DNA of 24,349 bases. Origin: Actinomycetes bacterium. GTDB lineage: Bacteria; Actinomycetota; CALGFH01. The stretch spans positions 1 to 24,349 of the forward strand of contig JASLIH010000473.1 in the NCBI GenBank assembly GCA_030152105.1, given 5' to 3'. The notes under the pieces are model-generated. The model was not told the DNA's origin. It made no database searches and worked only from the letters and a program-made list of their open reading frames with translations. A program made the translations under genes and the position numbers. Positions 7,691 to 15,155 of this stretch are shown here, in pieces (positions within the stretch are counted from its first letter, which is position 1; every line of letters begins with the position of its first letter).

Positions 7691-8673
7691 CCACCGTCGT
7701 GGCCGACCCGGCCGTCCGGGACTGGCGCCAGACGCTGGTCGACCGCCCGGCCGTGGCCCTGAGCGGCGTCCTGCTGCTCCTGTACGTCGTCACCGGGCTG
7801 GTCGCCCCGGGCATGTTCACCCCCAACGGGGTCCGCTCGACCCTGCTGCTGGCCTGCCCCCTGGCCATCCTGGCGGCCAGTCAGACGCTGTGCATGCTGA
7901 CCGGCGGGATCGACCTGTCGACCGTCATGACGGCCAACTTCGCCGCCTATGTGGCCGCCAACCAGAGCGGCCAGGGGCCGCTGGTCGCCCTCAGCCTGGC
8001 CCTGCTCGTCGGCCTGGCCGTCGGGACCGTCAACGGCGTCGGGGTCGGGGTCTTCAAGGTCAACCCGCTGATCATGACCCTCGGCATGGCCAGTGTCCTG
8101 CTCGGGGTGGTCACCGTCGGCCTGGTCGGCGACGGCTTCCTGTCCGGGTCGACCCGGCTGCTGCCGGTCCTGCGAACCGTCGCCTCGGGGACCCTGTTCG
8201 GCCCCGTGCCCAACAACGTGCTCGTGTGGGCGCTGGTGGCGGCCGTGCTGATCTTCGGGCTGTCGCGCACCGGGCTGGGCCGGGCCGTCTACGCGGTCGG
8301 CGACAACCCGATCGCCTGCCGCCTGGCCGGGGTCCGCATCTGGCAGGTCCTGCTGGCCGTGTACGTCCTGTCGGCGTTGCTGGCGGCGCTCGGCGGGCTG
8401 CTGTTCTCCGGCATCAGCGGGTCGGTCGGCCCCGACCAGACCAACGCCTACCTGCTGCCGTCGGTGGCGGCGGCGGTGATCGGCGGGACCTCGATCCTGG
8501 GCGGGGTCGGCGGCTACACCGGCACCATCCTGGGGGCGCTGATCCTGACCGTGCTCAACCGGCTGCTGCTCACCCTCGACACCACCGAGGCGTTCCGCCA
8601 GATCCTCTACGGGCTGATCGTCCTGGCCCTGGCCTGGGTGTACGTGCGGCTCACGGGCCAGCGGGGGGCCTGA
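7687..8673 (+). CDS. Sugar ABC transporter permease 2 (RbsC-type)
   Basis: The 328-residue second permease of the same family has GGIDLST at 73-79, the coupling segment TGLGRAVYAVGDN, and a C-terminal pore region with GGTSILGGVGG. The frame is open far upstream, but that extension is out-of-frame reading of permease 1; the ATG at 7687 overlaps the permease 1 stop as ATGA and follows GGAGGGCG, so it is the start. Two non-identical permeases imply a heterodimeric channel, whereas ribose systems commonly use one RbsC as a homodimer. The stop is followed one base later by the oxidoreductase ATG. Confidence 0.93.
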   Translation: MTTVVADPAVRDWRQTLVDRPAVALSGVLLLLYVVTGLVAPGMFTPNGVRSTLLLACPLAILAASQTLCMLTGGIDLSTVMTANFAAYVAANQSGQGPLVALSLALLVGLAVGTVNGVGVGVFKVNPLIMTLGMASVLLGVVTVGLVGDGFLSGSTRLLPVLRTVASGTLFGPVPNNVLVWALVAAVLIFGLSRTGLGRAVYAVGDNPIACRLAGVRIWQVLLAVYVLSALLAALGGLLFSGISGSVGPDQTNAYLLPSVAAAVIGGTSILGGVGGYTGTILGALILTVLNRLLLTLDTTEAFRQILYGLIVLALAWVYVRLTGQRGA

Positions 8674-8674
8674 G

Positions 8675-9847
8675 ATGGGCCAGGTCGCCGGCATCCGGGT
8701 CGGGATCGTCGGCACCGGCTGGATGGCCGAGACCCACACCGAGGCCCTGCGGCGGCTCGGGGTCGAGGTCGCCGGGGTCGCCGGCCGCACCCCGGCCCGG
8801 GCCCGGGAGGTGGCCGGCCGGCTCGGGCTGGCCACCGCCTACGACTCGGTCGAGGCCCTGGTCGCCGACGACTCGCTGGCCGCCGTGCATGTCACCAGCC
8901 CCAACGACGTCCACGCCACCCAGGCCGCGGCCGCCCTGCGGGCCGGCCGCCATGTCGTCTGCGAGAAGCCGCTCGGGGTCACCGCGGCCGAGACGGCCGC
9001 CCTGGTCGCGCTGGCCGCGGCCAGCGGGCTGGTCAACGCCGTCTGCTTCAACCTGCGGTTCGCCCCCCACAACCACAACGCCGCCGGGATGGTCCGGGCC
9101 GGCGACATCGGCGAGCCCCGGTATGTCACCGGCAGCTACCACCAGGACTGGCTGCTGGAGGAGACCGACTGGAACTGGCGGCTGGTCGCCAGCCGCCAGG
9201 GCGGCCTGCGGGCCGTGGCCGACATCGGGTCGCACTGGATCGACCTGGTCAGCTTCGTCGCCGGCCGCCGGGTCACCGAGGTCCTGGCCGACCTCCACAC
9301 CTTCGTGCCCGAGCGCAACCACCCCCTGGGCGAGGTCGGCACCTTCGCCGGGGCCGGGGTGGCCGCCGACGTCGAACGGGTCCGGGAGCCCATGACCAGC
9401 GACGACGCCGCCGGCATCCTGCTGCGCCTCGAGGGCGGCATGCGGGGGCTGTGCTCGGTCAGCCAGGTGTCGGCCGGCCGCAAGAACCGGCTCAGCTGGG
9501 AGCTGAACGGCTCCCGGCGGTCGCTGGCCTTCGTCTCGGAGGAGCCGGAGTACCTGTGGGTCGGGCACCGGGGCCGCCCCAACGAGCTCGTCCCCAAGGA
9601 CCCGGCGCTGATGTCGGAGCTGGGGGCGGCCGTCACCGGCTACCCGGCCGGCCACGTCGAGGGCTACCCCGACACCTTCCGTGGGCTGTTCGCGGCCGTC
9701 TACGCCGACGTCGCCGCCGGCCGGCCCGCCCCCGACCCCGCCTACCCCACCTTCGCCGACGGGCACGACGTTGCCCTCGTCTGCCAGGCCGTGACCGAGT
9801 CCGCCGGGTCCAGGACCTGGGCGCCAGTCAGGAGGGACGCACCATGA
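8675..9847 (+). CDS. Gfo/Idh/MocA-family oxidoreductase A
   Basis: The 390-residue cytoplasmic NAD(P)-dependent dehydrogenase has the Rossmann motif GTGWMA (13-18), the conserved EKP at 97-99 (CEKPLG), and DIGSHWIDL in the C-terminal substrate domain, all typical of active Gfo/Idh/MocA enzymes such as inositol or glucose dehydrogenases. These enzymes oxidise ring hydroxyls of sugars or cyclitols, including C3 oxidation to 3-keto sugars. It is one base from permease 2 and overlaps the TIM-barrel isomerase gene by ATGA, so it belongs to the import operon and probably acts on the imported compound. The substrate cannot be read. Confidence 0.92.
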   Translation: MGQVAGIRVGIVGTGWMAETHTEALRRLGVEVAGVAGRTPARAREVAGRLGLATAYDSVEALVADDSLAAVHVTSPNDVHATQAAAALRAGRHVVCEKPLGVTAAETAALVALAAASGLVNAVCFNLRFAPHNHNAAGMVRAGDIGEPRYVTGSYHQDWLLEETDWNWRLVASRQGGLRAVADIGSHWIDLVSFVAGRRVTEVLADLHTFVPERNHPLGEVGTFAGAGVAADVERVREPMTSDDAAGILLRLEGGMRGLCSVSQVSAGRKNRLSWELNGSRRSLAFVSEEPEYLWVGHRGRPNELVPKDPALMSELGAAVTGYPAGHVEGYPDTFRGLFAAVYADVAAGRPAPDPAYPTFADGHDVALVCQAVTESAGSRTWAPVRRDAP

Positions 9848-10761
9848 AGCTCGGGCTGCTCACCGCCGCCTTCCCCGACACCCCGCTCACCGAGGTCGCC
9901 GACTGGGCCGCCGGCAACGGCTTCGCCGCCCTCGAGGTGGCCTGCTGGCCCCGGAGGGACGGCGCCGCCCGCCGCTACGCCGGGGTGTCCCACATCGACG
10001 TCGCCGGCCTGTCCGACGCCCAGGCCAAGGACCTGGCCGGGGACCTGGCCGGCCGCGGCATCCAGATCAGCGGCCTCGGCTACTACCCCAACCCGCTGCA
10101 CCCCGACCCCGCCGTGCGCGCCGAGGCCCTGGACCATCTGCGGGTCCTCATCGGCGGGGCGGCCAAGCTGGGGGTCCCGGTGGTCAACACCTTCGTCGGG
10201 GCCGACGCGACCCGGCCGCTGCGCGAGAACATCGAGGCCGCCCGCGGGTTCCTGCCCGAGCTGGTCGCCTACGCCCGCGACCACGGGGTCAAGCTGGCCA
10301 TCGAGAACTGCCCGATGATCTTCAGCCAGGACGAGTGGCCGGGCGGCCACAACCTGTTCTACGCCCCGGCGACCTGGCGGGAGATCTTCGGCTGGTTCGA
10401 CGACGACACCCTTGGGCTCAACCTGGACCCCTCCCACCTGGTCTGGCAGATGATCGACATCGAACGGGTGGTGCGCGAGTTCGGCTCCCGGCTCCACCAC
10501 GTCCACGCCAAGGACCTCCAGATCGACCGGGAGGGGCTGTACGAGCACGGCGTCATGTCGGCCGGCATCGGCTGGCAGGTCCCGCGCCTGCCCGGGCTCG
10601 GCGAGATCCCCTGGGACCGGTTCCTGGCCGCCCTCTACCAGGCCGGCTACGACGGCTGCGTCGTCATCGAGCACGAGGACCGCGGGTTCGAGGGCAGCGA
10701 CGAGAAGGTCAAGGCCGGGTTCCTGCTGGCCCGCAACGCGGTCGGCCCCTACGTGGTCTAG
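9844..10761 (+). CDS. Sugar phosphate isomerase/epimerase-like TIM barrel (xylose isomerase-like)
   Basis: The 305-residue protein belongs to the AP-endonuclease-2/xylose-isomerase-like TIM-barrel family (IolE/IolI, hydroxypyruvate isomerase, 3-keto-glycoside lyases). Likely divalent-metal ligands are Glu in LAIENCP, Asp and His in NLDPSHL, His in HHVHAKD and Glu in VVIEHED. Family members isomerise, epimerise or beta-eliminate keto sugars. The pairing with a Gfo/Idh enzyme is a hallmark of inositol and 3-keto-sugar pathways. The true start is the ATG at 9844, which overlaps the previous stop and has the expected MKLGLLT first strand; the frame is open upstream by chance. The stop lies in a CTAG shared with the convergent oxidoreductase B. 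Confidence 0.9.
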   Translation: MKLGLLTAAFPDTPLTEVADWAAGNGFAALEVACWPRRDGAARRYAGVSHIDVAGLSDAQAKDLAGDLAGRGIQISGLGYYPNPLHPDPAVRAEALDHLRVLIGGAAKLGVPVVNTFVGADATRPLRENIEAARGFLPELVAYARDHGVKLAIENCPMIFSQDEWPGGHNLFYAPATWREIFGWFDDDTLGLNLDPSHLVWQMIDIERVVREFGSRLHHVHAKDLQIDREGLYEHGVMSAGIGWQVPRLPGLGEIPWDRFLAALYQAGYDGCVVIEHEDRGFEGSDEKVKAGFLLARNAVGPYVV

Positions 10762-11951
10762 CCGAGGACGCGGTCGAGGAAGCCGCCGCTGGCCGGGTCC
10801 TTCAGGATGAGCTTGCGCCGCCCGTCGGGCAGGTGCTCCTCCTTGATGACGACCAGGCCGTCCTCGGTGCGCTCGGCCCTGGCCACCCGGGGGGCGACCC
10901 CGCCACGCCACTCCAGCTCGACCGGCACCCAGGCCCGGGAGGAGGCCGAGCGGTAGCAGGCGTCCATGACGGCGTTGACGACATAGCCGTCGTACAGGGT
11001 CTCGACCGGCTCGCGGCCCTGCTCCATGGCGTCGAACATGTCGGCGAACATGTCGGCGTAGCCGAGCTCGGCCACCTCGTCGCCCACCGGGAACTGCCAG
11101 CCCGCCTCGGCCTCGGCCTTCTCGGCGACATAGCCGCCCTGGCCGGAGGTGAACATCTCGAAGCCGGTGCGCAGGAAGTGGTTGAGCCAGATCGTGCCCT
11201 CGGTGCCGGCGACCTCGTCGCGCAGGTCCATCCCGCCCCGGAAGGTCCAGCTGACCTCGAACTGGCCGACGGCGCCTGACTCGAAGCGGATCAGGGCGAT
11301 GGCGTTGTCCTCGGCCTCGATCGGGTGGACCAGGGTGTCGGCCCAGCACATGACCTCGACCGGCCGGTTCCCCTTGCCCACGAAGGACCGGACGATCTCG
11401 ATGCAGTGGCAGCCGAGGTCGACGATGGCCCCGCCGCCGGCCTGGGCGGCGTCCCAGAACCAGGCGCTGTGCGGCCCCGGGTGGGTCTCGCGGCTCCGCA
11501 CCCACAGCACGTCCCCGACCGCCCCGGACCGGGTCGAGCCCAGCGCCTTGCGGGTCTTGGGGGTGTACACCAGGTCCTCCAGGTAGCCCCCGAACACCCC
11601 GGCCCGCTCCACCGACGCCAAGATCCGGCCGGCCTCGGCGGCGCTGCGGGCCAGCGGCTTGGTCACCAGCACGGCCTTGCCGGCGGCGGCCGCGGCCGTC
11701 ACCGCCTCCTCGTGCAGGTGGTTGGGCAGCCCGACGACCACGGTGTCGACCTCGGGGTGGTTGACCGCCTCCTCGACGCTGGTCGTGGAGGACGGGATGC
11801 CCCACCGCTCCCGGAACGCCGCCCCGCGCTCCTCGGTCCGGGAGTACACGACCTGCACGCGGTCACGGCCACGCCGGCCGTGCAGCGTCATGGTGTAGAA
11901 GTCCCCGATCAGGCCGGTGCCCAGCATGGCCACCCGGTGCGACGTCGGCAT
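10758..11951 (-). CDS. Gfo/Idh/MocA-family oxidoreductase B
   Basis: The 397-residue protein has the Rossmann motif GTGLIG (11-16) and the substrate-domain motif DLGCHCIE. The conserved EKP is TKP at 97-99: the lysine and proline are kept and the glutamate is Thr. It is clearly a paralogue, not a copy, of the enzyme at 8675. A pair of Gfo/Idh enzymes could act as oxidant and reductant at two steps of one pathway (inference). A GAGGGG ribosome-binding site lies 8 bases before the ATG. The palindrome ATGTCTAGACAT 30 bases upstream ties it to the GntR regulator although it is on the opposite strand. Its stop overlaps that of the isomerase in CTAG. Confidence 0.92.
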   Translation of the reverse strand: MPTSHRVAMLGTGLIGDFYTMTLHGRRGRDRVQVVYSRTEERGAAFRERWGIPSSTTSVEEAVNHPEVDTVVVGLPNHLHEEAVTAAAAAGKAVLVTKPLARSAAEAGRILASVERAGVFGGYLEDLVYTPKTRKALGSTRSGAVGDVLWVRSRETHPGPHSAWFWDAAQAGGGAIVDLGCHCIEIVRSFVGKGNRPVEVMCWADTLVHPIEAEDNAIALIRFESGAVGQFEVSWTFRGGMDLRDEVAGTEGTIWLNHFLRTGFEMFTSGQGGYVAEKAEAEAGWQFPVGDEVAELGYADMFADMFDAMEQGREPVETLYDGYVVNAVMDACYRSASSRAWVPVELEWRGGVAPRVARAERTEDGLVVIKEEHLPDGRRKLILKDPASGGFLDRVLG

Positions 11952-11980
11952 CCAGCACCCCTCACCCTCGACCCGGCGAT

Positions 11981-11992
11981 ATGTCTAGACAT
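11981..11992. promoter_or_regulatory. GntR-type operator palindrome, copy 2
   Basis: ATGTCTAGACAT is a perfect 12-bp palindrome that contains the TGTCTAGACA of the copy at 3313-3322. It lies in the divergent region between oxidoreductase B and the ribosomal protection gene, 30 bases from the former's ATG and 61 bases from the latter's GTG. No convincing -10/-35 pair was found on the minus strand, so its exact position relative to a promoter is open. Confidence 0.65.
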
Positions 11993-12053
11993 CTTAAGCA
12001 CGCCAGCAAATCGCTTGCCTCCCGGCCCGGGCGTCTGCTGTGCTCGACCGGTC

Positions 12054-14054
12054 GTGCGCACACTCAACCTGGGGATCCTGGCCCACGTCGACGCCGGGAA
12101 GACCACCCTGACCGAGCGGCTGCTGTTCGCCGCCGGGGTCATCGACGAGGTCGGCAGCGTCGACGCTGGCAGCACCCAGACCGACTCGCTGGCGCTGGAG
12201 CGCCAGCGCGGCATCACCATCAAGTCGGCGGTGGTGTCGTTCGTGGTCGGCGAGACGACCGTCAACCTGATCGACACGCCCGGCCACCCCGACTTCATCG
12301 CCGAGGTGGAGCGGGTGCTGGGCGTGCTCGACGGGGTCGTGCTGGTCGTCTCGGCCGTGGAGGGGGTGCAGCCCCAGACCCGTGTGCTCATGCGCACCCT
12401 GCAGCGGCTGCGCCTCCCCACGCTGGTGTTCGTGAACAAGCTCGACCGCGCCGGGGCCTCGGACGAGCGGGTCCTGAGGGACATCGCCGAACGGCTGACC
12501 CCGGCGGTCGTGGCCATGGGCTCGGTGCGCGGGCTCGGCACCCGCGACCCCGGCTTCACCCCCTTCGGCCCCGCCGACGACCGGTTCACCACCCGGCTGG
12601 CCGACCTGCTCGGCGACCACGACGACGCGCTGGTGGCCGCGTACCTGGCCGACGAGACAGCCCTCCCCTACCGCCGGCTCCGCCGTGAGCTGGCCGCCCA
12701 GACCCGCCGGGCCCTGGTCCACCCGGTGTTCTTCGGCTCGGCCAAGACCGGCGCCGGGGTCGACGCCCTGACCGCCGGGATCACCGAGCTGCTGCCCGCC
12801 GCCGACGGCGACCCGGGCGGCCCGGTCGCGGGGGCGGTGTTCAAGGTCGAGCGGGGCCCGGCCGGCGAGAAGGTCGCCTACGTGCGGATGTTCTCGGGCA
12901 CCATCGGGGTGCGGGACCGGCTGGCCTTCGGTGGCCAGCACGGGGAGCACGAGGGCAAGCTCACCGCCATCAGCGTGTTCGAGCGGGGCGCGGCCGTGCC
13001 CCGGCCGTCGGTCGCGGCCGGCCAGATCGGCAAGCTGTGGGGGCTGGCCGAGGTCCGGATCGGCGACGTGATCGGCCACGCCCCGGCTCCGGCGACAGGA
13101 CGCCAGTTCGCCCCGCCGACCCTGGAGACGGTGGTCGTCCCCAGCCGCCCGGCCGACCGGGGCGCCCTCCACGTCGCCCTGGCCCAGCTGGCCGAGCAGG
13201 ACCCGCTGATCAACCTTCGCCAGGACGACCTGCGCCAGGAGGTCTCGGTGTCGCTCTACGGCGAGGTCCAGAAGGAGGTCATCCAGGCCACCCTGGCCGG
13301 CGACTTCGGCCTGGAGGTGCGCTTCCGCGAGAGCACCACCATCTGCATCGAGCGGCCGGTCGGCACCGGGGCGGCGGTCGAGCGCATGGCCAAGGACCTC
13401 AACCCGTTCCTGGCCACCGTCGGGCTGCGGGTCGACCCGGCCCCGCCCGGCGCCGGGGTGACGTTCCAGCTCGAGGTCGAGCTCGGGTCGATGCCGTACG
13501 CCTTCTTCGCGGCCGTGCAGGACACCGTGACCGAGACCCTGGGCCAGGGGCTCCACGGCTGGCAGGTGACCGACTGTGTCGTCACCATGACCCACTCCGG
13601 CTACTCGCCAAGGCAGAGCCACGCCCACGCCACCTTCGACAAGAGCATGTCGAGCACGGCCAGGGACTTCCGCCAGCTGACCCCGCTGGTCCTGATGGAC
13701 GCCCTCACCCAGGCCGGCACCAGGGTCTACGAGCCGATGGACCGCTTCCAGCTCGAGCTCCCGGCCGACACCTTCGGGCAGGTCCTGCCCGTCCTGGCCG
13801 GGCTTCGGGCCGTGCCCCGGGCGACCGCCCCCCGAGGCTCGTCGTACCTGGTCGAGGGGGAGATCCCGGCCGCCCGGGTGCATGCGCTGACCCAGCAGCT
13901 GCCCGGCCTGACCCGCGGCGAGGGGGTGCTGGAGTCGGCCTTCGACCACTACCGGCCGGTCCGCGGTCCGGTCCCGTCCCGGCCGCGGACCGACCACAAC
14001 CCGCTGGACCGCAAGGCGTACCTGCTGCACGTCCTGCGGCGGGTGCCCGGCTAG
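12054..14054 (+). CDS. Tetracycline-resistance-type ribosomal protection protein (Tet(M)/OtrA-like GTPase)
   Basis: The 666-residue protein is an EF-G-like translational GTPase. G motifs: AHVDAGKT (10-17), RGITI (52-56), DTPGH (74-78), NKLD (128-131), SAKTG (229-233). Domains II-V follow, with GSMPYAFFAAVQ and QSHAHATFDKSMSSTARDFRQLTPLVL near domain IV/V. The N-terminus RTLNLGILAHVDAGKTTLTE and the length (Tet(M) 639, OtrA 663) fit the ribosomal protection group better than housekeeping EF-G (about 700). Such proteins chase tetracycline off the ribosome; many soil actinomycetes carry divergent homologues of unproven resistance. The start is GTG 12054, which aligns with the Tet(M) start; no Shine-Dalgarno is visible, so it may be leaderless. 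Its stop overlaps the VOC gene in CTAG. Confidence 0.88.
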   Translation: MRTLNLGILAHVDAGKTTLTERLLFAAGVIDEVGSVDAGSTQTDSLALERQRGITIKSAVVSFVVGETTVNLIDTPGHPDFIAEVERVLGVLDGVVLVVSAVEGVQPQTRVLMRTLQRLRLPTLVFVNKLDRAGASDERVLRDIAERLTPAVVAMGSVRGLGTRDPGFTPFGPADDRFTTRLADLLGDHDDALVAAYLADETALPYRRLRRELAAQTRRALVHPVFFGSAKTGAGVDALTAGITELLPAADGDPGGPVAGAVFKVERGPAGEKVAYVRMFSGTIGVRDRLAFGGQHGEHEGKLTAISVFERGAAVPRPSVAAGQIGKLWGLAEVRIGDVIGHAPAPATGRQFAPPTLETVVVPSRPADRGALHVALAQLAEQDPLINLRQDDLRQEVSVSLYGEVQKEVIQATLAGDFGLEVRFRESTTICIERPVGTGAAVERMAKDLNPFLATVGLRVDPAPPGAGVTFQLEVELGSMPYAFFAAVQDTVTETLGQGLHGWQVTDCVVTMTHSGYSPRQSHAHATFDKSMSSTARDFRQLTPLVLMDALTQAGTRVYEPMDRFQLELPADTFGQVLPVLAGLRAVPRATAPRGSSYLVEGEIPAARVHALTQQLPGLTRGEGVLESAFDHYRPVRGPVPSRPRTDHNPLDRKAYLLHVLRRVPG

Positions 14055-14395
14055 GTGTCCTGCATCAGGCCGGTGACGTTCCCGTCGGCGTCGGCGACCA
14101 GGGCGATCAGCCGGCCCCCGCCGACGTCGGTGGGCGGCTGGCGCTCCTCGGCCCCGGCCTCGCGCAGCCGGGTCAGGGCGGCCTGGATGTCGTCGACCAG
14201 CACATAGGGGACCGCTCCGGTCATGCCCTTGGCGTGGCCGTGGGGGTCCAGGCCGATCTGCTGGCCGCCGACGTTGAACTGGACGTAGTAGCGCTCGTCC
14301 ATGGCCGGCTCGGCCCCGAGCAGCCTGCCGTACAGCTCTTTGGCGCTGGCCAGGTCCTTGACCGGATAGATGATGGTGCTGATCCCCGCTGCCAT
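14051..14395 (-). CDS. VOC-family (glyoxalase/bleomycin-resistance fold) protein
   Basis: The 114-residue protein is one vicinal-oxygen-chelate module pair: IIYPVKDLASAKELYGRLLG opens the first beta-alpha-beta unit, YYVQFNVGGQQIGL follows, and VPYVLVDDIQAAL with ALVADADGNVTGL forms the second. Typical members are metal-dependent lyases, dioxygenases or drug-binding proteins; this one is too short and generic to assign. The start at 14395 is fixed by AGGAGGA five bases upstream; the longer open frame to 14491 lacks such a signal and reads through a palindrome. It converges on the ribosomal protection gene and diverges from the membrane protein at 14548. Confidence 0.85.
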   Translation of the reverse strand: MAAGISTIIYPVKDLASAKELYGRLLGAEPAMDERYYVQFNVGGQQIGLDPHGHAKGMTGAVPYVLVDDIQAALTRLREAGAEERQPPTDVGGGRLIALVADADGNVTGLMQDT

Positions 14396-14434
14396 GGTGG
14401 TCCTCCTCGAGTGGGTGTCACATTGGCCTGGTGG

Positions 14435-14460
14435 TGGTCCGTCACTGCGATGACGGACCA
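14435..14460. promoter_or_regulatory. Perfect 10-bp inverted repeat in a divergent promoter region
   Basis: TGGTCCGTCA (14435-14444) and TGACGGACCA (14451-14460) are perfect reverse complements separated by 6 bases. A further pair, GTCACA (14417-14422) and TGTGAC (14472-14477), flanks it nearly symmetrically. The site lies between the divergent VOC and membrane-protein genes, so an operator is more likely than a terminator; no T-run follows. The regulator is unknown. Confidence 0.5.
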
Positions 14461-14547
14461 TGACAGAGGATTGTGACTGATGGACGACCACGACCCTGCA
14501 CTCGCATCATTGCTCTGACCTTGGTCACCGTACGGCAAGGAGCGCCG

Positions 14548-15048
14548 ATGTCCGAGGCGACCGCGCGGACCTCCCGCTGGAAGGTCTTCGCCCCTGACAC
14601 CGCCGGGGGGATCTACGGCATCATCGCGGCCATGGCGGTGATCGCCGGGACGGCGAGCAGCAGCTCCCACGCCAAGCCGCTCTCGCTGGCGGTGGCCACC
14701 CTGTTCGTGTTCTGGCTGGCCCATGTGTACGCCCAGGCCCTCTCCCACCACCTCCGGGGGGCCCGGCGGCTGGAGTGGTCGGTGGTGCGGACGGCCATGG
14801 CCGAGGAGCGACCGTTGCTCGAGGGCCCGGTCCCGATTCTGGTGGTGCTGGCCCTGGGCACAGGTGGCCTGATCGACCAGGACCTGGCCATCCGCCTGTC
14901 CCTCTGGCTGGGCGTGGCCGAGCTGTTCGCCTGGGGCATGCTGTACGCCCGCCGCCAGCGCTGGAGCTGGCTCACGTCGGTGATCGCCGGGGCCGTCAAC
15001 GGGCTGTTCGGCCTGCTCATCGTGTTCCTCGAGGTGGTCGTGCACTGA
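14548..15048 (+). CDS. Small integral membrane protein, function unknown
   Basis: The 166-residue protein has four to five hydrophobic helices at about 19-35, 45-63, 93-108, 113-134 and 143-163. The loop at 64-92 (SHHLRGARRLEW...) is basic and His/Arg-rich and probably cytoplasmic. No catalytic motif was recognised. The ATG at 14548 is supported by AAGGAG at 14537-14542; an open frame upstream crosses the palindrome and is not credible. It diverges from the VOC gene and is followed by a 107-base gap with no clear terminator. Similar small membrane proteins are common hypothetical proteins in actinomycetes. Confidence 0.8.
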   Translation: MSEATARTSRWKVFAPDTAGGIYGIIAAMAVIAGTASSSSHAKPLSLAVATLFVFWLAHVYAQALSHHLRGARRLEWSVVRTAMAEERPLLEGPVPILVVLALGTGGLIDQDLAIRLSLWLGVAELFAWGMLYARRQRWSWLTSVIAGAVNGLFGLLIVFLEVVVH

Positions 15049-15155
15049 GGCGGGGGTGATTCCCCGGGTTCATCCTCGAAGGGTGATGTGTGGTCGCCCT
15101 GCTCGGGTCAGGCTGGCCGTGGGTCGCCGACCGCGAACCGTGAAAGGAGCCGTTC

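Noticed and set aside
1..11951. Standard myo-inositol operon
   Set aside because: Gfo/Idh and IolE-like folds are present, but no IolA-, IolC-, IolD- or IolB-type gene is in the window, and the regulator and SIS protein point elsewhere.
12015..12044. TTGCCT and TGTGCT, 18 bases apart, as a promoter of the ribosomal protection gene
   Set aside because: It would fit a near-leaderless start, but the -10 match is too weak to list as a feature.
11325..12053. Long N-terminal extension of the ribosomal protection protein
   Set aside because: It is antisense to oxidoreductase B and of shadow composition; the homology starts exactly at GTG 12054.
11994..14030. A 678-codon open frame antisense to the ribosomal protection gene
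   Set aside because: It is a by-product of GC-rich third positions: low-complexity Gly/Arg/Pro/Leu composition with no domain, while the opposite strand encodes a full GTPase with all motifs.
15054..15087. Direct repeat GGGTGAT at 15054-15060 and 15081-15087
   Set aside because: Short, two copies only, and no link to a promoter or start; compatible with chance.
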